The notes: generated by a model not told the origin, from the sequence alone. Positions 49,001 to 59,509 are shown, counted from the stretch's first letter. The stretch: DNA of 64,000 bases from Neoscytalidium dimidiatum (GCA_037367355.1 CM074701.1:2294001-2358000), one strand, 5' to 3'. A program made the numbers and translations.

Positions 49001-49180
49001 TCGTAGGGGTGCGGAGGTAGAGCGAGGCGATTTAGCCTAACGAGGTCTCTTTTCTACGCGATAACGTAGTAGCGCGTATAGCTACGAAGCTGAGATTCGA
49101 GAATCTAGCTAAGGGAATCGAGAGCTTTCGATAGATACCGGTCTTAGCGCTTTTTCTCGGGGTCGAATTTGAAGGTGTCT
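43086..49180 (-). mobile_element. Tad1-like LINE, RIP-mutated, nearly full length
   Basis: On the minus strand, ORF1 runs from about 48.59 kb down to about 47.3 kb (YPPPDPPDSPDPLRPSTPI near the start; the initiating ATG appears as ATA). An endonuclease region carries AGDFNIHYPWWDLRSPYSNG (about 46.74-46.68 kb). The reverse transcriptase shows SYVDDISLTASSNSW (about 45.12-45.07 kb) and the RNase H region VYTDASSIPNKTGIG (about 44.28-44.21 kb). The 3' end at 43086-43113 is a (TTTA)n tract, the element's simple-repeat tail read on the other strand. Stops are mainly TAA/TAG, but frames remain readable, so RIP is milder than in the Copia shell. Confidence 0.8.
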
Positions 49181-49184
49181 GTAA

Positions 49185-50467
49185 AATATACTCTAATAAC
49201 GCCGATAAAGAATAGAATATAGAGAAAATCCTAGATAGAGATTAGATCGACGGTTAATTTAAGTACCTTATTAAATAGAAAAAAGCGGATTCCGCTAGAA
49301 ACCCGTAGAAACTCTTTTAGAAACTAATCTTTTACCTTAACTACGAGGAACTTATCTATAAATACTATCGATAAAATTCTAACCGCCTAAATCTAAAGTA
49401 TTCTTCTATAACGTAAAACCTTAGAGAAGGCGTTAAGAATATCTAAAACTAGTCTACTAGTACCTCTTAAAAAACTAGCCCGTTAAAACCCGCTACGTTA
49501 CTACCGCCTAAACTAGATAATAAGAACCTCTAAGCCGCCCGCGCCTTCTATATCTTCTTAGCCTTAATAGCCGCTAACTTCCGCTTAAATAACTTCTAAC
49601 TCTAGGAATTTAGAAAGAAAAGTATTTATAATAGACGGATTATCTTAGACTAAGAAGTAGCGGTATAATAAACTAAACGTTAAGCCTCCTCTTATAACCG
49701 CTAAATCTTAGTCTTATCTCTTTTAATCTCGCGCTAGGTCTACTTAATCTAAGCCCGTATCTAGTTTCGTTATTAATCTATATAATGAAACTTAATAGGG
49801 GAAGCTATATTAGAAGAAAAGAAATAAAGATAGCCTCGTTTAGTATACTCGTAATATCTCTTAGAATCTAGCGATATAAGATAATAAAGATAAGGTCTCT
49901 TTATATAAAAAGAATAACGTCTAGAAGCGTTAGTACCATTATAAAGAATATAGACGAGAAGCGCGTATTAACGAGCGGAACTAAATATAATAGTAGAAAA
50001 ATAATCTTAAGAAAACTAAGAAGAAAGCTTAACTATCTTTATACTTAATCTTCGGGCTAAAGGTTATCTAAAGGGGGGATAGTATTACGGTATAGTCGCC
50101 TAGAAAGGCGAATAACGAAATCCTATAACTATTTACCGCCTACGTAATTAACTTAGAGCCTAACTTAATAGAATATCTACTAATACTAATATACTAGACT
50201 ACCGTATACTCGCTTAGTAAAGCTCGAACTACTAATTAATACTAATTAGTAGGTTAATATTATAGATTACTACTAATTATATCGATTATTCTATATATAT
50301 AGACTATACTTATTTATCGTAGTTAGAACCCTCGTAGTTAACTTATTAATTAATTTCTATTCTACTATTATATAAACCTTCTTTACCTACTACTATATTA
50401 GCTTCTAGAAAGTCTAAACTATCTAACGACGCGCCTTAACTCTTTAAGAAAGAGTCCCGGCGTAATA
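49185..50467 (+). mobile_element. RIP-mutated chromodomain Gypsy 3' end, inverted copy
   Basis: This segment is the reverse complement of the same 3' region: chromodomain end from 49185, then the accessory ORF on the minus strand (about 49.5-50.05 kb, closest to the young element's version), then an LTR at 50083-50467 (385 bp). It faces the copy at 41264-43085, so the two form a large inverted repeat with the LINE between them. It joins the Copia integrase directly at 50468. Confidence 0.75.
50083..50467 (+). repeat. LTR of the inverted older Gypsy copy
   Basis: 385 bp, the reverse complement of the young LTR with G-to-A and C-to-T type changes. The end agtcccggcgtaata corresponds to the start tgttacgccgggact. 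Confidence 0.8.
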
Positions 50468-50790
50468 TTTAATCTAGTAGATACTATATTCGATAGATAT
50501 TTTTAAAATTATAGCTAATTAAGTAGCCTACTAGAGCTCTATCTAATAGTTTATCGAATAACGTAATAGTTTTATTTAATATATAAGTTTTACTATTATA
50601 TATACGTAAGTATACTAGCGAAGACTTACTACTATATATTAACTCGAATAGAGTTTTCTATTTTAAGCGTCTACTAAAGGTTCGATTATAAATATAAGCC
50701 GCTATAGAGTAGATTTCTAACTATAGTTCTACTAGAAAGTTTTTTTTTACTTATAAAGCGCGGGCTTTAGTAGTAAGAACTTCTTCTAAC
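50468..50790 (-). pseudogene. Copia integrase C-terminal fragment, RIP-mutated
   Basis: The minus strand reads YIYNRTFSRRLK, then LVYLRIYNSKTYILNK and DKLLDRALVGYLISY, the conserved C-terminal integrase segment of Ty1/Copia polyproteins. It continues the 57.3-kb part across the young Gypsy and is cut on its other side by the older inverted Gypsy copy at 50467. Confidence 0.75.
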
Positions 50791-51175
50791 TGTTACGCCG
50801 GGACTCTTTCTGGGGGAGTCGAGGCGCGTCGTCAGGCAGCTTGGGCTTTCTAGGGGCCAATACAGTGGTAGGCAGGGGAGGTTCGTACAATAGTAGGGTA
50901 GGAATCAATTGACAAGTTGACCACGAGGGTCCTAACTACGATAAATGAGTGTGGTCTATATACATGGAGTGATCGGTACGATCAGTAGTGATCTGTAATG
51001 TTAACCCACTGATCAGTACTGATCGGTGGTCCGAGCTTTGCTGAGCGAGTGTGCGGTGGTCTGGTGCATCAGTGTCGGTAGGTATTCTGCCGAGTTAGGC
51101 CCCGAGTTGGTCACGTGGGCGGTGAGTAGTCGTAGGGTTTCGTTATCCGCCTTTCTGGGCGACTGTGCCGTAACA
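50791..51175 (-). repeat. Young Gypsy 3' LTR
   Basis: Starts tgttacgccg and ends gccgtaaca (inverted TGTTAC/GTAACA ends). Near-identical to 56931-57311. Contains repeated gatcagtactgatcgg-like palindromic motifs around 50970-51020. Confidence 0.95.
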
Positions 51176-53099
51176 CTATCCCCCCTCTAGGCAACCTTCG
51201 GCCCGAAGGTCGAGTATAAAGGTAGTTGAGCTCCCTCCTTAGTTCCCTTGAGATTATTTCTCTGCCGTCATGTCCAGTTCCGCTCGTCGACGCGCTTCTC
51301 GCCCGTATCCTTCGTAACGGTACTGACGCTCCCAGACGTTGTTCCTTTGTGTGAGAGACCTCGTCTTCGTTGTCTTGTGTCGCCGGATTCCAAGAGGTGT
51401 TACGAGTGTGCCAAGCGAGGCCACCTTTGTTCCTTTCCTTCTGACATGGCTTCCCTATTGAGTTTCGTCGTGGATCAACAACGGGACCGGGTGCGGGCTC
51501 AGATTGAGCAGACCCAGCGCGAGATCGAAAGGGATGAGGCCGAGATTCAGCGGTTGCAAGAGGAGGCTCAACGTTTGGTTCGTCGTACCGCCACTTCTCG
51601 GTCCAAGGTGATCCGCCTGTTGCGGACACTTTCCTTCCTGGATTCCCGGAGTCAGGAGTTGTTTGAGCGGGAGTTGGCGGCCATTGAGGCTGAGGAGGCG
51701 CAGGAGGCGCGGGCGGCTCAGGGGTCCTTGTTATCTGGTTCAGGCGGTGGTGACGTGGCGGGTTCCGACGGGCTGGTTCCTCGAGAGGCACCGGTGGACC
51801 AGTTTCAGGTGTCCTTGACGCCTCCTCCGGGGTTTGCGTCGTGGGAGGATGCTCTGGGTTTGGGCGGTCAGGGTTTCGTCGGTGGTATTCATGGATGAGT
51901 TCCTCGCAGTTAAGGTAAGAGATTGGTTCCCATGAGGGTTCCCACGGGTTCCCGGCGGGATCCACTCCTTCCCATTTGATGAGGTACTTGAATTGACCGT
52001 CGATCCAGTCTCCATCCAGGATTTTCTCTACGTTCCATTCTTTGTCTGCGTCATCGGGGTGTATTTCAAGTTCTGGGTCAGGTTCGGCGTTGCTGTGTGC
52101 GGGTTCAAGTAAAGAGATGTGGAAAACTGGGTGTATACCCACTTGTTCTGGCAATCTGAGTTTAAAGGAAACAGGTGAAAGTTTTTTCTCAATTTGGTAG
52201 GGTCCGATTTTCTTGTGGTCCAATTTGTCGTTCGATCGTGTTGTTTTGATGTTTTTTCTGAGGAGCCAGACTTTATCCCCCTCCTTCAGGGGCGGCGACG
52301 CCTGGCGCCGTCTGTCATGGTACATGGCCATTCGGTATGCGGTGAATTTGATGTCTCGGGCCAGTTCCTGGTGTAGTTCACGTAGCTGGTCTGCTCTGAG
52401 CATAGCTTTTTGGGCGAGTACTTCGCAGATCTGGGGTTCTCCGAAGGCAGTAGGGTCGAATCCGTAGTTGGCGTAGAAGGGCGTGGTTTGTGTGGCTTCC
52501 GTTGATGTGCTGTTGTACGCGTATTGGGCTAATGGTAGGAGTTCGACCCAGTTGTTTTGCCTGTAATTCAGGTAGAATCTTAGGTACTGTTCTAGCGTTT
52601 GGTTGGTTCGTTCCGTTTGTCCATCGGTTTGCGGGTGTGCCGTTGTTGACATCTTGTGTTTAGTTCCTAACTTGTGGACCAAGGTTTGCCAGAACTTAGC
52701 TCTGAATCGTGGGTCTCGGTCCGTGATTAGTTCCTTGGGCATCCCGTGGTGGGCGAAGACATATCTGAGGAAGAGGTAGGCGCAGCCTTCTGCTCCGATT
52801 TTTTTGTTACAAGGGATGAAGTATGCCCATTTTGTCAGGCGGTCGACAATGACCAGGATGGCGTTGTGTCGTGCTTTAGTCACAGGGTCTACTGAATTTG
52901 GCAGGTCGGTGATAAAATCCATTGTGACCGATTCCCAGGGTTTGGTTGGTGTTGTGATGAGCTGTAGTTGTCCGTATGGTGCATGTCGTGCCACCTTGTT
53001 TTTTGCGCATTCGTCACATTCCTGGATGACTTTCTCTACTACTTTCCTCATTCGGGGAAAGTAGAAGTGTCTTGCAAGCCGTTCCAAGGTTCTTGTCAT
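51111..53099 (-). CDS. Young Gypsy integrase with chromodomain (C-terminal part of pol)
   Basis: An uninterrupted frame of 662 codons. It starts with the His/Cys zinc-binding part (RHFYFPRMRKVVEKVIQECDEC), then the DDE catalytic core (TMDFITDLP, ITDRDPRFRAKFW, HPQTDGQTERTNQTLE). A GPY-like stretch (IGPYQIEKKLSP) follows, then a chromodomain near residue 350-400 (EWNVEKILDGDWIDGQFKYL then IKWEG), which in chromoviruses targets insertion to modified chromatin. The frame remains open about 250 codons beyond the chromodomain and into the LTR. That extension is Pro/Arg-rich, lies exactly opposite the accessory ORF and is probably not translated in full. Confidence 0.88.
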   Translation of the reverse strand: MTRTLERLARHFYFPRMRKVVEKVIQECDECAKNKVARHAPYGQLQLITTPTKPWESVTMDFITDLPNSVDPVTKARHNAILVIVDRLTKWAYFIPCNKKIGAEGCAYLFLRYVFAHHGMPKELITDRDPRFRAKFWQTLVHKLGTKHKMSTTAHPQTDGQTERTNQTLEQYLRFYLNYRQNNWVELLPLAQYAYNSTSTEATQTTPFYANYGFDPTAFGEPQICEVLAQKAMLRADQLRELHQELARDIKFTAYRMAMYHDRRRQASPPLKEGDKVWLLRKNIKTTRSNDKLDHKKIGPYQIEKKLSPVSFKLRLPEQVGIHPVFHISLLEPAHSNAEPDPELEIHPDDADKEWNVEKILDGDWIDGQFKYLIKWEGVDPAGNPWEPSWEPISYLNCEELIHEYHRRNPDRPNPEHPPTTQTPEEASRTPETGPPVPLEEPARRNPPRHHRLNQITRTPEPPAPPAPPQPQWPPTPAQTTPDSGNPGRKVSATGGSPWTEKWRYDEPNVEPPLATAESRPHPFRSRAGSAQSEPAPGPVVDPRRNSIGKPCQKERNKGGLAWHTRNTSWNPATQDNEDEVSHTKEQRLGASVPLRRIRARSASTSGTGHDGREIISRELRRELNYLYTRPSGRRLPRGGIVLRHSRPERRITKPYDYSPPT
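51215..51220 (+). promoter_or_regulatory. TATA box for the antisense accessory gene
   Basis: TATAAA lies 40 bp inside the LTR boundary and 50 bp before the first ATG (51270) of the plus-strand ORF. The older Gypsy copy keeps a TATAA at the matching place near 41680. Confidence 0.5.
51248..51898 (+). CDS. Accessory protein encoded antisense to Gypsy pol: cysteine knuckle plus coiled coil
   Basis: A plus-strand ORF of 216 codons lies between the LTR and the chromodomain and is antisense to pol. It has a compact cysteine motif, Cys-x8-Cys-x2-Cys-x5-Cys (LRCLVSPDSKRCYECAKRGH then LC), followed by a long Arg/Glu coiled coil and VIRLLRTLSFLDSRSQELFE, then a Gly/Ser-rich tail. An ATG at 51270 in another frame starts a Ser/Arg-rich MSSSARRRASRPYPS head, so one base shift or a splice may join head and body. 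Related frames exist in both older Gypsy copies here, and I recall similar unnamed proteins next to fungal LTR elements. Function unknown; nucleic-acid or protein binding is only an inference. Confidence 0.6.
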   Translation: MRLFLCRHVQFRSSTRFSPVSFVTVLTLPDVVPLCERPRLRCLVSPDSKRCYECAKRGHLCSFPSDMASLLSFVVDQQRDRVRAQIEQTQREIERDEAEIQRLQEEAQRLVRRTATSRSKVIRLLRTLSFLDSRSQELFERELAAIEAEEAQEARAAQGSLLSGSGGGDVAGSDGLVPREAPVDQFQVSLTPPPGFASWEDALGLGGQGFVGGIHG

Positions 53100-53465
53100 T
53101 CCTGGGTGTCCGTGAACTGCGGACTCGTGGTATTCCTTTGTCAGCCGTTTGCGCAGAGGTGTGGGTACGTAGATTTTTCCGCGGAATAGTATGTTGCCTC
53201 TATGGTCTTGGACTAGGTCGGGGTCGTCATGTTCGGGTGCCTATTCGTTGAAGCAGTTCTTGGGATAGCGGATCATTGTTATATTTTCCTTGGATGATTT
53301 GTTCCCAAGTGGCGGTGTCATCTTCTTCCTCGTTTACTGCCTCTTCCGTGGTTTCTTCAAGTGTTGGTATGGGTTCCTCGTCCTGCGGTTCCTCTTCGTC
53401 CTCCGGCTCCTGCTCTGGTGTTGGGTTTCGTGGAGGTTCGTCGTCGTCGATGGGGCTCCCTAGCC

Positions 53466-55560
53466 TTATGATGGGTGCCAGTATTCGTTCTTCCCAGGGT
53501 GCGTCGGATTCTTCAATGATTCGGGGCGGTTGGGGCCTAACGTGCCGTCGTCATTTTGTCGTAGTACTGCTGGTGATAGTTCTGGCTTTCCTTCCACGTG
53601 GTCGGCTCTGCGGCTAAGTGCGTCGGCCTTGCCGTTTTCACTTCCCTTGCGGTAGTGGATCTTGAAGTAGAAGGGGCGAGTTGTTCTGCCCATCGTACTT
53701 GTCTTCTGTTTAACACCTTGGTGGTTGTGAAGTATCCCAGGTTCTTGTGATCCGAGTATACCGTGATTTCGTAGTTAGCTCCTCAAGGTAGTGTCGCCAT
53801 TCCTTGAACGCTGTGACGATCGCAAGCAGTTCTTTGTCGTGTATCTCGTAATTGAGCTCGGCGGGTGACATTTTGCGAGAGTAATACGCGATAGGGTGTA
53901 ATCTTCCTCGTCGTCTGGCTGGCTGAGGGTAGCGCCAATGGCATAGTCGGATGCGTCAGTTTCGAGGTAGAGTGGCTTGTCAGGATCGAACATGAGGAGT
54001 ACCGGCGCTTCTACGAAGGCCCTTTGAGTTGATCAAACGCCTCTTGTTGGGGTGCTTCCCAGGTGAAAGGGGTATTTTTTCGTGAGTCGGATTAGGGGTT
54101 CGGCTACATGCGAGTATCGTTTGATGAATCGTCGGTAGTTGGCAAACCCTAAAAGGCTTGTACTTCTTTGACGTTCCTTGGTTCTGGCCACTTCAGGATG
54201 TCTTCCACCTTTTTTGGGTCCATGACTATTTTTCCTGGTTCGATGATAAAGCCTAGGAATTCTACCCTTTGGGCATGGAAGGTACATTTTTCTGGTTTGA
54301 CGGAGAGGTTGTATTCGAGTAGTTTCTGGAGGACTTTGGATACATGTTCCTTGTGTTCTTCAAGGGTTTCTGAGTAGATCAGGATGTCGTCGAGGTAGGC
54401 TGTGCAGAATCGGTCCAGATATTCTCGTAGGACGTGGTTGACAAGGGCTTGGAATGTGGCAGGGCGTTGGTAAGTCCGAAAGGCATTACCAAGTACTCGT
54501 ACAAACCGTATCGAGTTCTGAATGCGGTTTTCCATTCATGTCCTTCCTTGATTCGGATAAGGTGGTACCCATCCCGCAGGTCTAACTTGGTGAAGAATCG
54601 TGCCCCGGAGAGGCGATCCCTTAGTTCATCGATGCGGGGTAGAGGGTAGCGGTCTTTGATGGTAATGTCGTTCAGGGATCGGTAATCCACACAGAGGCGT
54701 AACTTGCCTCCGGGCTTTGGTACGAAGAGGACGGGGAATCCTGCTGAGGATTGAGAGGGTCGGATGTATCCCTTCTTCAGTAGTAAGTCCAAGTGTTCCT
54801 CATTGCTTGTAACTCCTTTTCCGACATTGGATATAGGGTCCAAATCGGGGTTCAGTGCCTGGTTTCAAGTTGATCTCGTGGTCCCATGGTCTGTGTTCCG
54901 GTAGTGCGTCTTCGATCTTTTCTCTGAAAATTTCCTTGAACCGGTGGTATTCCTTAGGAACGCCATCAAGGTACTGTTCGTGTATCCTGGTGGGGTCATC
55001 TCCTCCCACGGGTGTCGGGTAGTCTGGTTTTTCTCGTCTGGTGGCACTAATCTGTCGGGTTCTTTCTTTGTTTGTAGTGGTGGGGCGATACCACATCATT
55101 CCAATTGCTTGCCCCTTCTTTCGGGTCCTTTCCAGCGCAGCTTTCGAAATTAGGCTTACGTGGGTAATCGGTTCGGCTATGGTGCGTGGTTTCCATTCTG
55201 GTTCTTGGTTTCGTTCTCTGGACTTGAGGGTAATTCCTCCATTGTCCCAATCGTATTGTATTTTCCATTTCTTCTGCCAAGGGATGCCGAGAATGACATC
55301 ATTTGGGGATCTTGGTAACGTCTAGACAGATACGTTCCTGTGGTTTTTGTATTCGAGGGTCAGTTTCGGGGTTTCGATGATTACCTTCCATCTCCAAAGG
55401 AGCTGGGGATCCATCAACAGTTCTCAGCTGATATGGTTGGTCCTTTCTCTGGGTTTTAGGTTGGCTTTTTCTGCAAATCGGTTTGAGACGTAGTTCCTTG
55501 TGATGCGGAGTCGATGAGGGTGAGCGCTCGGCGTCCATTGATTTTTGTCACGACAACCCA
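53466..55560 (-). pseudogene. Young Gypsy protease, reverse transcriptase and RNase H, frameshifted
   Basis: A region near 55545-55440 reads NYVSNRFAEKANLKP after a decayed IDSG protease site. RT begins near 54843 with [40 protein letters not shown] and the active-site [11 protein letters not shown] (about 54400-54370). A one-base shift occurs inside FGLTNA (about 54470) and another after NVKEVQAF (about 54150). RNase H has [20 protein letters not shown] (about 53975) and [13 protein letters not shown] (about 53640), again separated by a shift. Domains are recognisable and not RIP-mutated. Confidence 0.85.
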
Positions 55561-55854
55561 GTGGTTCCCGTATTCTGCGGAGTCTCCTTTGCTTTCTGGT
55601 GGGTGTCCTGTGGTTTTTCCGGTCGATGCTGCTATGGTCCTGTGGGCAGGGGCCTCGCCTGCTGTAGCCCCAGTTCAGTAGGCGTTTCTAGTTTTTGGGT
55701 GGTACCCGCTGATGTTCTTAGCTTCCTGGTGAATGGGGCAGGCTTCGATGCTGTGGACCAGTGGATGGTGTCATGGTTGGGGTCTCCGGTCGTCCTTCAG
55801 TAGCCGAGGTGGTTTTCTTGTCGTTGGTTCGCTGGTTGCTGGTTCGTTTGTCTG

Positions 55855-56875
55855 GGCAGTTTCTGCTGATATGTCCGTGCTTTCCACAGTGGAAGCAAAG
55901 ACCCTTTCACGCCGTCGCTGTTCTTCCTCCGGCGCCAGCCGAGGGTTTCGTCGTTGGTTGGCATCTAAGTCCATGGTCCCCGGGGTAGGTTGTTTCGAGG
56001 TTGCGCGGTGTTGGCCGAGTATCGGGTTTGGCCTGTCTCTTGTCTGAAATTGAACAGTTGTTGGTCGACTCGGATGGCCGTGTCGATGGTCTCGCTAAGG
56101 TCCTTGGGTAATCCGGTGGGCGAATTCGGCCTTCACATTGTGCTTTAGGCCCTTGTAGAAGATGTATTTGAGGGATTGGTCGTTCCAATTGAGGTAGGAG
56201 GCGAGCATGCGGAATTCCGTGACATATTCCGAGACTGATCGGGTTTGTCGGAGGTCCTGAATTCGAAGGGCGGCCTCCTGCTCCTCGTTCTTGCTACCAA
56301 AGGCTTGTCTGATTGCGTCGGCGAAGCGATTGTAGTTGGCGAACAGGCTACTGGTTTCCGTACGTGGGATGGCCGAGCGGAAATCCTTTCGATAGGGTTC
56401 GAACCACCGTGCTGCGTTACCTCGGAGGTAGGTTCCTGCAAAGCGGACCCTTTCCTCATCGTCCTTGAATGATGCTTGTAGAATTCGAAGTAATTTCTAG
56501 TTGGGCCAGGAAGTCGTTGAGCTTACGCCGATCCCCATCGTAGGTGTCGGGGTCTTGATCTTTAGTTTGGTGTTGTGGGGGTCGATTCTGATGTCGCGGG
56601 GTGGCTGGGGTGGAGGGCCGCATAGTACGGTTGACAGTAAAGGCTTGTCCTCGAATGAAGTACTCCAGAAGGACTTGGCCGCAGTCCTCACTGGCGTTCT
56701 CTGGTACTCTGGGTCCGTTGATTGCTCGACTCAAGGAGGCTATGCCCGAGGAATATGCTTCCGAAATGAGCAGCCTCATGTTAAGAGCTGGGTTTCCAGG
56801 GATCAAGGGACGGATTGACTGAAGCTGTTCCTCCTCCGTCGGAAGGTTGTTCCTGATTTCGGTCCAGGATGTCAT
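55855..56875 (-). pseudogene. Young Gypsy gag, frameshifted
   Basis: Starts at 56875 (MTSWTEIRNNLPTEEEQLQ). A capsid-like DTYDGDRRKLNDFLAQLE segment is followed by a frame change near 56480. The next frame carries WFEPYRKDFRSAIPRTETSS, LFANYNRFADAIRQAFG, QTRSVSEYVTEFRML and NDQSLKYIFYKGLK, all typical gag helices. A further change leads to the CCHC knuckle (Cys-x2-Cys-x4-His-x4-Cys) at about 55900-55858. Nucleocapsid and capsid parts are complete, only out of frame. Confidence 0.8.
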
Positions 56876-56930
56876 GGTTAGTAGTTTTCAGGGTGGGGTT
56901 ACCTCCGGTGCCTAAGAAAGGTGGTCAAAG

Positions 56931-57311
56931 TGTTACGCCGGGACTCTTTCTGGGGGAGTCGAGGCGCGTCGTCAGGCAGCTTGGGCTTAGGGCCAATACA
57001 GTGGTAGGCAGGGGAGGTTCGTACAATAGTAGGGTAGGAATCAATTGACAAGTTGACCACGAGGGTCCTAACTACGATAAATGAGTGTGGTCTATATACA
57101 TGGAGTGATCGGTACGATCAGTAGTGATCTGTAATGTTAACCCACTGATCAGTACTGATCGGTGGTCCGAGCTTTGCTGAGCGAGTGTGCGGTGGTCTGG
57201 TGCATCAGTGTCGGTAGGTATTCTGCCGAGTTAGGCCCCGAGTTGGTCACGTGGGCGGTGAGTAGTCGTAGGGTTTCGTTATCCGCCTTTCTGGGCGACT
57301 GTGCCGTAACA
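56931..57311 (-). repeat. Young Gypsy 5' LTR
   Basis: Partner LTR, 4 bases shorter because of one gap near position 60 (cttaggg against ctttctagggg). Confidence 0.95.
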
Positions 57312-57316
57312 CTAAC

Positions 57317-59509
57317 CGTTCTAAATATCTATTCTATTTAGAAGTATATAGTATAGACGTCTTCTAGATAATTTCTTACTTTCTTATAAAGTTATAAAAT
57401 ATATAAGTTAAGAAGATCTCGTTATTAAAGCGAAAGAATACGACTTTTTATTTAAAATAGTTTTAAATTAACTAGAAGAACTTCTAAAAAATATCTACGT
57501 ATTAGTATTTATTTATATATAAATAAATAAGTATATAGTTCGTTACTATATATTCTAGATATATAATATATCTATACTTATTATACGTATTTATTATAAT
57601 AATTATATTAAATAAGACGCGAAAGAAGAATTCTAATAACTATTTTTTCTTCTTTTTTAAATATAAAATAATCTAGTATACTTTCGTTCTTATATATATA
57701 TTATAGGGCGATTTCTAATTTAATTAAGATTTAATTTTAGCTTTTTAAGTAGCTTTAGAAAGGTAAGTTATTACTTTTCTATCTATATAAGCTATAATCT
57801 TATATTAGTAATTAGTTAGAAGCTTTCTAGTAGTTATTTAATAAAGTAAATATCGTTTTCTACTATAATATTATAGAAGGTAGACCGATCTACTATCTTA
57901 TATATACGTCTTTTACTAGTGTCTATTAAACAGCCTAATTTCTTAATAGTTCTTATTAAGATAAGATTCGCTAATATATTAGATACGTAGTAGACGTTCT
58001 TAAGAAGTATTTTAACTTTCTTACTATTTCTTTATACTATAACTAGTATATCTACGTAGTTATTAATTAGTTAAGATCCGCTATCTAAAATAACGTATTT
58101 ATCGTTTACTATTAGGCGAATATTCGTAAGTCGTTATTTTATATATTTATAGTAAATATAAGCGTTTAAGCCGGTATCTATAATCTATAAGAGCTATATT
58201 ATAGTAGAATCTTACTTTTAAGCTAAGAAAGCTATTAGTATCGTATTTACTATAGCTACGAGTAATTTAACTTCTATAATTAATACTATAGACTTCTTTT
58301 AATTAAGAATTTATTTATTTCTTACTAGTACTATATTAACTTTTATCTTAAGTTTAGAGTTTCTAAATATATTATTAACTTTCTCTACTATCTCTTTATA
58401 TAGTTACTAATTTATAGAACGAATAGATAAATTAATATAATAGTATATAGAGTACTAATAGTACTTATTATAGAGGTATTTTAGCTTTCTCTATTTAGAA
58501 GAATAGCCTCTAAATTCTACTAAGAAGGTCTATTTAAATTACTTATATAGATTCTCTTTTAACTTTATCTTAGTTCTATACTATTTATATATTATAATAA
58601 TACTATAGTCTAATAAGAGGTTATTCTTAAGTAGTATTCGTTAGTTTAAGACGTAGATTTCATTATACTTCTAAAGTATTACTAGAAAGACTATACTAGT
58701 ATACTTAGTAATTATAAGAGTAAGATTATTTACTTCTATATAAAATATCTATTCTTTCTATTTATCTATCTATAAGAGGACGTTCTAATAAGTAGATAGT
58801 ATCTAAAGCTTTATATATTCTATATATAGCTATTCGATAATACTATCTTCTAGTAGTACTACTTATTTTTAAAGAATACAAAGTAGCGTCTATAGATAAT
58901 AATTCTTAACTCTTCTAAGAACTAGTTAGTATTAACGTCTAATTAAGTTAGTAATAATCTTAGATAGCTATAAAATATAATTCTTAGCTTTTAAATAGCG
59001 TAAGAGATTTTATTTATATTCTACTTTAAGTTTATTATTCGATTATAGATTAAGATTTAATAACGAGAAGCTTTATATAGCTAAATTTAAGATTAGTATA
59101 GATTTCTCTAGTTATATTAGCTTATTAGGCTTACTAAAGTCGATATATTCGAATATTTTATTAGATTTTATCTTAATTCTAATAGTATTAATCTAGTCTT
59201 TCTACTTATTAGAGCTAGATAGTATAACTAGTATACGTAAGGCTATTATAGCGTATATACTAGTATTTAACTAGCCTTATATAGCGTAGTCTATATATAA
59301 AGAAAGCGTTTCTTAATAAAATAATTAAAGAGCTTCGTACTTTTAGATTTAAAGAAGACGTATAACTCTTAATTAAGTACTTAAATACTAGATAGTAGTA
59401 GTAATAGAATATATTAATACTATCGTATATATTATTATCTAGATACTATAGATTAACTTATATATATATATTACTCGAAAGATATTAATACGCGGGCCGG
59501 GCTTATAAC
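57317..59509 (-). pseudogene. Copia gag and protease/pre-integrase region, RIP-mutated
   Basis: Minus-strand frames with many TAA/TAG codons. At 58.1 kb YVILDSGS marks the aspartic protease, and KVKILLKNVYYVSNILANL at about 57.98 kb is the usual segment before the integrase zinc finger. Upstream (58.3-59.4 kb) should be gag but is too mutated for motifs. The segment is cut at 57317 by the young Gypsy insertion. Confidence 0.65.

Larger units (their letters stand above)
50791..57311 (-). mobile_element. Young chromodomain Gypsy (chromovirus) LTR retrotransposon without RIP
   Basis: A 6.5-kb element flanked by the 5-bp duplication CTAAC (50786-50790 and 57312-57316). LTRs of 385 and 381 bp differ almost only by a 4-base gap. 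Minus-strand order is gag (56.9-55.9 kb), CCHC knuckle, protease, reverse transcriptase, RNase H, integrase and chromodomain, the normal Gypsy order. Base composition is balanced and Gln/Trp codons are intact, in sharp contrast to the surrounding RIP-mutated Copia DNA, so it landed after the RIP episode. Its coding frame has several single-base shifts in gag, RT and RNase H but none in the last 600 codons of pol. Confidence 0.92.

Noticed and set aside
38200..50790. CRISPR-like or tandem-repeat array in the A+T-rich block
   Set aside because: The repetition comes from RIP-driven low complexity (tatag, taata); no regular repeat-spacer pattern.
51111..51890. Pol extension of about 250 codons beyond the chromodomain
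   Set aside because: Low-complexity Pro/Arg composition, runs into the LTR and mirrors the accessory ORF; best seen as the shadow of the plus-strand gene.
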